In this document: piece by piece, positions 33,178 to 40,000 of the stretch
Layout of the letters: each line of letters opens with the position of its first letter
How positions within the stretch are numbered: the stretch's first letter is position 1
NCBI GenBank assembly: GCA_018398815.1
Contig: CM031616.1
Coordinates: forward strand, 34,361,813 to 34,401,812
Direction: 5' to 3'
Origin: Conus ventricosus
Lineage: Eukaryota > Mollusca > Gastropoda > Neogastropoda > Conidae
DNA: 40,000 bases
The notes under the pieces: generated by a model
The model's input: the letters and a program-made list of their open reading frames with translations, nothing else
Database searches by the model: none
Told to the model about the DNA's origin: nothing
Made by a program: the position numbers and the translations under genes

Positions 33178-33287
33178 TTGTAAGTAGTCTTTTTCCTTTC
33201 GTGTGTCGTCTGTATTTTCTTGTTCGAGAAAGTCTGTCTTAGGTTTGAAGATAAAGAAGATGGGAACATGAAAATATTAAGAAAATA
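32284..33287 (-). repeat. Ammonium transporter intron segment with trinucleotide and CT/GT repeats
   Basis: Imperfect (AGC)n, (AGG)n, (GTA)n and (GTG)n arrays at about 32425-32780 (mainly CTG/CTC/CAC on the gene strand) give long low-complexity frames of Leu, Ala, Thr and Val that are not genes. At 33005-33180 lie GGT repeats, then GT, GA and GT tracts. They sit only about 140 bp from the acceptor at 32284. Confidence 0.9.
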
Positions 33288-33482
33288 TACTGACTTCCAT
33301 AACAAACGCGAAAACAAAACAAGCTGAAGGTTGGGGGTGAATTTTATTGGTCACAATTGTACAGACTGGAAGCGAGAATTCAACGTGATTTGATTCATTA
33401 CACCGGTAATGTGTGAAAATGTCTTCAGCAATATGTCTTTGTGTGGAAAATCCAAGGTCACGTGACAAACCAGCTTTAAGTC

Positions 33483-34742
33483 CTAATACCGTATGTGGCC
33501 ACCATTTGCATGGACAACTGCTTGACACCTGCGGCTCATTGAGTGGACCAGGTGGTTGATGCGTCCCCTTGGCACACCAACCCACACATGGACGATGGCC
33601 TGGTGAAGTTGAGCCACTGTTGCTGGTCGTGGACGCAGGAGGTCCAACCGTCTGCCAAGTTCATCCCAAAAATGTTCTATTGGGTTTAAATCGGGACTTA
33701 GGGCTGGCCAGGGCAGCACATTGACGTTGTTATGCTGAAGAAATTGCTGGGTGGCCCTGGTGGTGTGTGGTCTTGCATTGTCCTGTTGGAATGTCCAGTT
33801 TGGGTGTTGCGCAAAAAAAGGATCGACATGGGGCTGAGCACCTGGTTGATGTAGCGCTGTGCATTGACACCCTGTCCACGACCAGGACCAATGTTCTGAA
33901 AGATGACTGGTCCTATGGCGTGGTTTATGCCAATTGCACCCCATATCATAACGTTCGGGCCTCCCCAGGGGTTCCGCTCTACCACACAGGAGTCAGCATA
34001 GCGTTCACCAGGTCGACGCCATATTCTGACACGACCGTCAGCCATGTCAATACAAAAACGGCTCTCATCTGAGAACAGTATGCGTCTCCACTGCTGCCTG
34101 CGCCAGTTGATTCGAGCTTGTGCCCACTGCAGCCTGTCCTGCTGGTGTCTTGGTGTCAGTACCGGTGTCGTATATAATACTGTCGCTCATAAAATCGTGT
34201 CGCAGCGACAGTATTTCCCGGGAAATACTGCATTTTATGGACAGCTACAATATTCTATGGGACATTTTTCGTGAAAAGTTGTCGCGCGACATTTTTTTCC
34301 AGCAATTGTTGTCGCTGCAACAATTTTCACGTGAAATGCTATCGCTGCGATACAATTCCACGGCGACAGTATTATATACGACACCCGGACCTCTGTGAGG
34401 ACGCCTACATGCCAGCCCGTTCTCTTGAAGATGCCGCCGCGTAGTGTTGAGGCTGATTCGTTGCTGGAGATTCCCAGGCACCTGTCGAGCAGTGTTAGCA
34501 GCTGTTTGCCGCCTGTCCCGCTGATGGGTTCGAACAAAATGGCGATCCTCTCTTGGTGTGGTGACCCGAGGACGGCCTGGCCGGGGACGATCATCAGTGG
34601 TACCAGTGACTCGCATGCGGTGCTGCAGACGATAGATGGTTGAGATGTGGACGTTAAAGATGTTGGCGACCTGCCTGGCATCCACACCAGCCTCCAGATG
34701 GCCTAGGGCACGATTGCGTTCCTCTGCTCGTAGTCTTGGCAT
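33483..34742 (-). pseudogene. Tc1-like transposase, disrupted
   Basis: Cut-and-paste transposase that binds the element's ends and moves it. It starts MPRLRAEERN (34742). An N-terminal helix-turn-helix (RNRALGHLEAGVDARQVANI region) is followed by a GRPR AT-hook-like linker (RPRPGRPRVTT). The DDE nuclease has Asp in ILFSDESRF, Asp in FQQDNARPHT, and Glu in SPDLNPIEHFWDELG, with 34 residues between the last two: a DD34E signature. Removing the 223 bp due to MITE-2 leaves about 345 codons, the usual Tc1 length. Defects: MITE-2 between the HRGP and VLTPRHQ segments, and one missing base near 33832-33838 (frame change between YINQVL and PHVDPFF). All three catalytic residues survive, so the copy was disabled recently. 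Confidence 0.93.
34165..34384. mobile_element. MITE-2, 220 bp, inserted in the Tc1 transposase gene
   Basis: A perfect 22-bp terminal inverted repeat beginning GTGTCGTATATAATACTGTC. A three-base CCG duplication lies on both sides (34162-34164 and 34385-34387), and transposase sense continues across it. The inside is itself partly palindromic (GCGACAGTATTTCCCGGGAA near 34203-34222 and further GTCGC/GCGAC pairs), so a folded strand could form several hairpins. No coding capacity. The superfamily is unknown; three-base duplications are unlike Tc1 (TA) and the CCG target is unlike PIF/Harbinger (TWA). Confidence 0.92.
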
Positions 34743-35054
34743 CTCTGTAGCGCTCAGACGGCAAGTCGTTACCTGAACCTTGTAGCGCGGCTTTATAAAG
34801 GCTGCATGCCTGCGTACTTGTCGCTGGTTAACTTTGCTCTGCATGGTGTGCACGTGCCTCACATGCAGCAACCAGTTTGCCATTTTTATTGACCCTCCAA
34901 TGCCGGGAATGATGTGTTGCTCACACAATTTTTTCACTGCACGTGAGTCTTGGACCCAAACAACTTGCCACAATGGTTCAATATTGTATATTCACCCCTT
35001 TTCACCCGAAAAATAGCCTTTCAAATTTTCGCGTTTTTTATGGAAGTCAGTATA

Positions 35055-36000
35055 TATTATTAATATGAAAACTCTTCACTAGCTGCATGAAGGAGCCATC
35101 GTAATCTCTCTCGAAGGCAGATCTATTTGTATTGCCTGCTCCTAGGCCTTTCGTCTCGCTGGATTGAACTCATCAGGGAGACACGGCTGATTGTGTCTGT
35201 GCTCCTGGCGTCAAATAGACACACACCACAGTCCATAATACTTTGGTGTTCTCACCGCCAAGGGTTCAAAAGAGAATACAACAGCTTGTTTTCCCCCAGA
35301 ACTAGATTGTTCGTCTTTGTATTTGTCTGACTTTATTCAGGTTTAAAAGGCTGTGCCAGTCTTGAATAAAAGTTACTATGTGTTAGGTTTTCTTGTGGGA
35401 GCAAAAGTTACCCCACTTGGTTTATGTTTATAGATAACAAGATATAAAGAATATAATCAGTGCATAATACAGACGGTGATGGATAAAAACCGAAGCTTTC
35501 GTTGATGGTCTTCACCTTATTTGAATAAGAAAGTTGTATGCAGCCATCTCAGCATAAGTTAATGTTTAATTCTGTTCAAAAGAAAGCATTTGAGTTTGTA
35601 TGCGTAAATGTTTATGTAAGCGCGTTTACATGATTTTATACATGCTTGCATGTAACCGTCTCAAAATAAGTTTATATTTCCTGCTATGTAGCATTCTGGG
35701 TTGTATGCATATTTGTTAATGAAAGCGCCTATACATCACTCTATACAGGCTCTTTATCTGTATATGATGGTCCGTGCCTTAAAGGATTCATTAAGGCGTT
35801 ATTGTGTATTCCAGTCTCCTGAAACAAAAACGCTGATATTTTTGTTATTTTTTGTCTTTGAGGTTAAGCTTTGTTAGTTAGATATGACGTTTTAAATTAT
35901 TTTCCGTCTAATATCATCAATGGTGAACAGACGTTAAATAAACCACTGAACTAAACTGATCTCCTGAAAGTGTAAATACAAGCACTGAATGGTAAAATGT
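35055..36000 (-). other. Ammonium transporter intron segment with a diverged tandem duplication
   Basis: At about 35536-35645 and 35648-35755 two diverged units of about 110 bp follow each other. Each has GCA(G/T)..CC(A/G)TCTCA..ATAAGTT at the start, then TTGTATGC..TAAATGTTTATG or the like, then AAGCGC and TACAT. Near 35920-35955 the end TGAACAGACGTTAAATAAAC resembles the 3' tail of mollusc short retroelements. No host exon is recognised. Confidence 0.55.

Positions 36001-36001
<1 letters not shown>

Positions 36002-36070
<69 letters not shown>
36002..36070. repeat. (CA)n microsatellite
   Basis: About 34 uninterrupted CA units within the ammonium transporter intron. Confidence 0.98.
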
Positions 36071-36071
<1 letters not shown>

Positions 36072-36417
36072 GTGATGCGTGTGTATGTGTAAATTGGTCC
36101 GAAGAGTTGTGCTATTCGTTTAACTTGAATTAGAGACAGAAACTTTGACCCATGTTTTCTGCTATCCAAGCGACATACAAACGACTTGGAAAAATAAAGA
36201 AAATCTATACGAGTAATTCGACAGGTCTCTACAATCTGCCAGCCCCTTTCTGGGCCTTACCTATTTGGCGGGAGTAGACCTACTGCTGGGAAAAGAAACG
36301 GTCTTGTTTCCCGCTTAGTTCTCTTCAATGCAGAGAATCGGTTATCTCGGGCCGCGAGAATGTATAGATCACTGCTGGGCAAATGTTAGTTCATACAGAG
36401 TTTACGAGTACTTCAGT

Positions 36418-36462
36418 ATGAGAGGGAGAGAGAGAGAGACAGAGAGAGAGAGAGTATGTATG

Positions 36463-36521
<59 letters not shown>

Positions 36522-36650
36522 CATCCTCCTCCCCCTATTTCTCCTTCCGTTCGGAACCTCCCTTCCCTCTCTTCCTGTCGACATCCCTTTCGAAACCACT
36601 GGGAACAGACGTGGGGAAGGAGAGAGAGAGAGTGAGAAACAGAGAGAAAC

Positions 36651-36707
<57 letters not shown>

Positions 36708-36868
36708 AACAGAGAGGGGGGGGGAGACAGAGAACGAGAGAGAACACAACCAGAGACAGACAGACAGGCAGATTGACAGACAGACAGACAGACCCACAGA
36801 CAGATCCAAAGTCAGACAGGCTGGCAGTGAAAAAGAAACAGGCGCACAGGGAAGAGATACAGACAGAG

Positions 36869-36901
<33 letters not shown>

Positions 36902-36930
36902 AGGAGACAGACAGACAATCAGAGACAGAG
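36418..36930. repeat. Compound GA, GT and GACA microsatellite
   Basis: GA to 36455, GT (36464-36518), unique C/T-rich DNA, GA and GAAA-type tracts (36620-36735), then GACA repeats (36756-36925). The GACA block ends within about 10 bp of the exon border at 36938. Long RE- or DRQT-rich frames are artefacts. Confidence 0.95.
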
Positions 36931-36937
36931 CACTGAC

Positions 36938-37032
36938 CAGTCCAGAGCGTTTGTCCCAGTTGAAGAAAATGCCCCCTTCAGGGTCCAGAAAGGCCACCGC
37001 TATCACCCCCCACGCCCCACCCCCGAAGTGAA
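36938..37032 (-). CDS. Ammonium transporter, pore-histidine exon
   Basis: The minus strand after TATGTGTTGCAG gives (V)HFGGGAWGVIAVAFLDPEGG, then IFFNWDKRSGL, ending before GTCAGT. The first Val codon is split: the exon at 38470-38608 ends in G, giving DDPLDAVAVHFGGG. This His corresponds to the second member of the twin-histidine pair in AMT/Mep/Rh channels, which lines the pore and takes part in ammonium deprotonation and conduction. The helix after it matches the family. 95 bp, phase 1 in and phase 0 out, no disruptions. Confidence 0.93.
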
Positions 37033-37049
37033 CTGCAACACATAGTTCC

Positions 37050-37665
37050 ATACAACACATCAGTCCCTAGAGTAGGTCACAATGACATTCAGCACGTGGC
37101 GCATGTGGTTACAACCTACCAACCCACAGGGCGGGTCACGTCACCATTACGTACGAATCGCACAACGAATGGCATTACAACATAGAGAATAGCACATTAT
37201 GATCGACAATAAGACGATAACGTGTATCACAACATAGGTTATTACAACGTTGTTTATGTTAAATGTTTCGTGTTCATCCAGCGATCCACAAAAAAGACTT
37301 ATAACACGAAAATAAGACAACAGATTGTGTTGTAATATAGATTACTACAAGCGCTGTACATCTTACATGTTTGTATCCAGGAACTCACGAAAAAGACCTT
37401 TACAACTCTGCAACACGTAGGACGTGTTCCCACACATCAAACCACATAACAGATCATTACAACTCCGGAAAACCTAACACATGCCTCGACACGGCAACCT
37501 ACCGAGAAGGTGATTACAACGCTGCAATCATGGTGACATGTCGTTTCAATACATCACTACAGACGAGATGATTGCAACTCTGCAACATGTAGCGCATATC
37601 TCCATGCAGTAACCCACTCAGGGGGTCACTACAACTCTACAACACATAGTCCATGATGTTATGAC
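37050..37665 (-). repeat. Degenerate minisatellite of about 60 bp in an ammonium transporter intron
   Basis: On the plus strand, units around CACTACAACTCTGCAACACA followed by TAG, GCGCATGT-like, CC-CA and AACCCAC recur with 55-65 bp spacing (for example near 37398, 37455, 37510, 37570 and 37626). They are strongly diverged. A poorer version continues to the left from 37085. No coding signal is seen. Confidence 0.6.
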
Positions 37666-37699
37666 TCAGCAAGGCAGAGAAAATTAATAGTTCGTTATA

Positions 37700-37818
37700 A
37701 CATACACACACGCATGCACACGCACCCACGCATGCACGCTCGCACACACTCACGCACGTACGCACGCACGCACGCACTCGCACGCACTCGCACACCGCAC
37801 CACACACACACACGAACA

Positions 37819-37870
<52 letters not shown>

Positions 37871-38035
37871 TCAATGTAACACAGCACAACACAGAATGAT
37901 TCAACACAACACAGCGTCTCCAAATACACACACACGCGCGCACAAGCACGCACACGCACGCCGCACGCACACACATCACACACATCACGCACGCACGCAC
38001 GCACGTACACGCACACGTATACGCACACGTGTAAT
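37700..38035. repeat. (CA)n/(CGCA)n microsatellite
   Basis: CACG and CGCA motifs (37705-37800), CA (37803-37866), a short unique part, then CACG, CGCA and CATCA motifs to 38030. Frames through it are artefacts. Confidence 0.95.
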
Positions 38036-38366
38036 TACAACGTGGCAACACAGAGAATGAGTCATTACAACACAACAATACTTTACAAAAGTCACTGCAA
38101 CATGGTCACACACAAAACGGGTCTTTATAGCACGACAACACATTGCAGATGTCATTACAACATGACAACACAGAGAATGGTTCCTTACAACACGACAACA
38201 CATTTCTTTATGCTATCACAACGTGACAACACACAGAATGGAACATTACAATACGACTCATAGAATAAGTCAATACAATACAACTCATAGAATTAGTCAC
38301 TACAATACGATTCATACAATAAGTCATTACAATACAACTCATAGAATAAGTCATTACAACACGACG
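38036..38366 (-). repeat. Minisatellite: degenerate ACAAC-type units and a 28-bp array
   Basis: On the plus strand CATTACAACACGACAACACA-like units of 35-40 bp (38036-38245) grade into a cleaner 28-bp array built on ACTCATAGAATAAGTCA plus TTACAATAC (about 38246-38366, four units). The two share the GTCATTACAA core and appear to be one family at different ages. Confidence 0.8.
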
Positions 38367-38469
38367 CTGGTCAGCGTGTACATAGTCAGTGTGATGGTCA
38401 GCTTGCGCACAATCAGTGCGTTTGCCAGCGTGTACACAATCAGTGTGCCGGTCAGTGTGCGGACATTAC
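38367..38469 (-). repeat. 26-28 bp minisatellite touching a splice donor
   Basis: GGTCAGCGTGTACATAGTCA, GGTCAGCTTGCGCACAATCA and CCAGCGTGTACACAATCAGT start successive units, with a partial fourth unit, GGTCAGTGTGCGG, ending at 38463. The donor GTAATG of the ammonium transporter exon lies at 38469-38464, immediately beside the last unit. The coding frame stays open through the array on the minus strand (VRTLTGTLIVYTLANALIVR and on). Confidence 0.8.
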
Positions 38470-38608
38470 CAGCGACTGCATCTAGAGGGTCGTCCACCTT
38501 CATCTTCTCCACACCCCAGGATGTGATCTTGAAGACGATGCCGGCGATGAACCCGATGAGAGCAGAGGCCCAGGTGTAGTACACGTTGCATCCCGCGCAA
38601 ATCGCCAC
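38470..38608 (-). CDS. Ammonium transporter, exon with AGCN and DDPLDA motifs
   Basis: The minus strand after ATTGGTGCAG gives VAICAGCNVYYTWASALIGF, then IAGIVFKITSWGVEKMKVDD and PLDAVA plus one base, ending before GTAATG. The AGCN motif, one transmembrane helix (WASALIGFIAGIVFKI) and DDPLDA are hallmarks of AMT proteins, membrane channels or transporters for ammonium at the cell surface. It is in phase 0 with the exon at 39952-40000 (ends GM) and phase 1 with the next. 139 bp, no disruptions. Confidence 0.94.
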
Positions 38609-38654
38609 CTGCACCAATCGGTCAGTATAGGGGTGCATGTTGTTAGCGCTGGCA

Positions 38655-38795
38655 TGCATATCATATATCATATCATATCATTCATCATATCATATCATAT
38701 CATATATCAATATCATATCATATCATATCATATCATATATCATATCATATCATATCATATCATATCATATCATATCACATCATATCATATCATGA
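38655..38795. repeat. (CATAT)n pentanucleotide microsatellite
   Basis: About 140 bp of CATAT repeats with single-unit irregularities, about 45 bp from the exon border at 38608 on the intron side. The usual polypyrimidine stretch is short. Confidence 0.97.
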
Positions 38796-38899
38796 GGGAC
38801 ACCTTCGTGTCCTGACAGCGTTTGCCTATTGTAAACACCAACCCGTGTGCTTTGCAATTATTCTGTTTATTCTGTTTACGTCAGGCAGACAGACAGACA

Positions 38900-38913
38900 A
38901 GCAGAAGCGCACA

Positions 38914-38969
<56 letters not shown>

Positions 38970-39038
38970 GCACGCACGCACACGCGCGCGCGTGCGCGCG
39001 CACGCACCCACACCAGCACGCACGCACGCACGCGCGCG

Positions 39039-39107
<69 letters not shown>

Positions 39108-39112
39108 GCAAA
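38900..39112. repeat. (CA)n/(CGCA)n/(GC)n microsatellite
   Basis: CA tracts surrounding CGCA and CG-alternating blocks (38965-39045), with strong Z-DNA potential. Confidence 0.97.
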
Positions 39113-39129
39113 GAGGAGCGTAAGTATAG

Positions 39130-39308
39130 ATGGATGGATATATACATACATACATACATACATACATACAAACATACATACATACATACATACATACATA
39201 CATACATACATACGTACGTACGTACGTACAAACATACATACAGACAGACACAGACAGACAGACAAATAGCTAGACTAGAGAGATGCACACTCAGACAGAC
39301 AAACAGAC

Positions 39309-39352
<44 letters not shown>

Positions 39353-39460
39353 CGAGAGAGACAGAGAGACAGTTAGATAGATCGATAGATATGATTGTAT
39401 TGATGTATCTATCTGTCTGTCTGTCTGCCTACTTTTCCATCTATCTATCTATTCATTTAT
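39130..39460. repeat. Tetranucleotide arrays (CATA)n, (GACA)n, (GATA)n, (CTGT)n
   Basis: CATA with a CGTA island (39139-39240), GACA (39241-39265), GATA (39309-39350), and CTAT/CTGT in the opposite sense (39405-39470), so GATA and TATC arms could pair as an imperfect hairpin. Confidence 0.95.
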
Positions 39461-39512
39461 CTGTCTGTCAATTTCTGGATGTCCATATGACAGGACACTC
39501 ACATACTGATTA

Positions 39513-39555
39513 AGTTCGCGCGCGCGCGTACGCGCGCGCGCGTGTGTGTGTGTGT

Positions 39556-39651
<96 letters not shown>

Positions 39652-39668
39652 ATTCCAGCCAGCCACTT

Positions 39669-39700
<32 letters not shown>

Positions 39701-39863
39701 CCTCTTCTCTCCCTCTCTCTCTCTCCTCCCTCTCTCTCTCTCCCTCCTCTCTCCTCTCTCCCTCCCCCTCTCTCTCCCCCCTCTCTCTCTCTCTCTCTTC
39801 CTCTCTCTTTCTCCCTCTCTCTCCCTCCCTCTTTCTCCCTCTCTCTCTCTCTCCCTCCCTCTC

Positions 39864-39949
<86 letters not shown>
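39513..39949. repeat. (GC)n(GT)n(CA)n and (CT)n microsatellites beside an exon
   Basis: GC alternation (39517-39542), GT to 39598, then CA (39604-39650): a GT-then-CA inverted pair of about 45 bp per arm. A 15-base exon-end copy (CACCATTCCAGCCAG, 39648-39662) follows, and then about 285 bp of CT with CCCTC interruptions up to the splice donor. Confidence 0.95.
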
Positions 39950-39951
<2 letters not shown>

Positions 39952-39954
<3 letters not shown>

Positions 39955-40000
39955 TCCAGCCAGGGCTCCATTCATGGAAGACAGCAGACTCCAGTGGGAA
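39952..40000 (-). CDS. Ammonium transporter, partial exon at the window edge
   Basis: The minus strand from the edge reads SHWSLLSSMNGALAGM and then donor GTGAGAG. The family has a W-S-L/F-x-x-x-x-NGAL-x-GMVAICAGC run here, and the next exon supplies VAICAGC. The join is in phase 0. The upstream two-thirds of the gene, including the N-terminal helices and the first pore histidine, lie beyond 40000. The intron after the donor is (GA)n from its fourth base on. Confidence 0.88.

Larger units (their letters stand above)
33288..35052 (-). mobile_element. Tc1/mariner element, 1765 bp, complete ends, inside an ammonium transporter intron
   Basis: The ends are inverted repeats of about 28-30 bp (left TACTGACTTCCATAACAAAC; right end its inverse with one mismatch), flanked by the TA target duplication typical of the superfamily (33286-33287 and 35053-35054). 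Without the 223 bp added by MITE-2 the length is about 1542 bp, normal for Tc1. It carries one transposase reading frame on the minus strand, broken by MITE-2 and a frameshift. It is in the same orientation as the host gene. Confidence 0.95.

Noticed and set aside
38246..38366. 28-bp repeats resembling a CRISPR array
   Set aside because: Units are contiguous with no unique spacers, are diverged, and lie in an intron of a eukaryotic gene.

Overview
The window reads as repeat-dense nuclear DNA of an invertebrate, most likely a mollusc and probably a gastropod. Reasons: split exons with GT/AG borders; very long CA, CT, GACA, GATA, CATA and trinucleotide microsatellites; and LINE, Penelope, Tc1, PIF/Harbinger and SINE remnants of kinds I associate with lophotrochozoan genomes. 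There are no operons, rRNA genes, intact tRNA genes or CRISPR arrays. The species call is inference.

Right part (31.4-40.0 kb, minus strand): the only clearly functional host gene. Five exons encode the C-terminal 186 or so residues of an ammonium transporter (AMT family). The exons join in frame across GT/AG introns, and the gene continues off the right edge. Its introns are almost wholly repeats: microsatellites, three degenerate minisatellites, and a complete Tc1-like transposon (33288-35052) that itself carries a 220-bp inverted-repeat element. A LINE 3' end lies just behind the stop codon.

Left part (0.3-22.1 kb): three diverged copies of one host-like unit in the same order. The unit is block D (exon-like), block A, a degenerate 20-25 bp minisatellite whose unit resembles a splice acceptor, then block B (exon-like). 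Block C follows in copy 2 only. Copy 1 has A at about 351 and B at 6124; copy 2 has D at 10021, A at 10520, B at 11580 and C at 11831; copy 3 has D at 14714, A at 18430 and B at 22005. All are broken by stops or frameshifts and look like a decayed tandem gene family that I cannot name. In copies 1 and 3 the minisatellite was split by LINEs. In copy 1 the LINE was itself split by a second, L1/Tx1-like LINE, with a visible duplicated target site. A GIY-YIG Penelope-like element (minus strand, 7.7-9.7 kb) lies between copies 1 and 2. A SINE and an RNase-H LINE holding a 491-bp MITE lie between blocks D and A of copy 3.

Middle part (22.6-31.4 kb): a diverged direct duplication (22683-24172 and 26577-27505), with a deleted PIF/Harbinger element abutting its second copy; a LINE C-terminal fragment; a LINE reverse-transcriptase fragment (28.3-29.5 kb); and a degenerate repeat of about 50 bp (29.9-30.6 kb).

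No new enzymatic system is evident. The least explained structure is the three-copy exon and splice-like-minisatellite unit.
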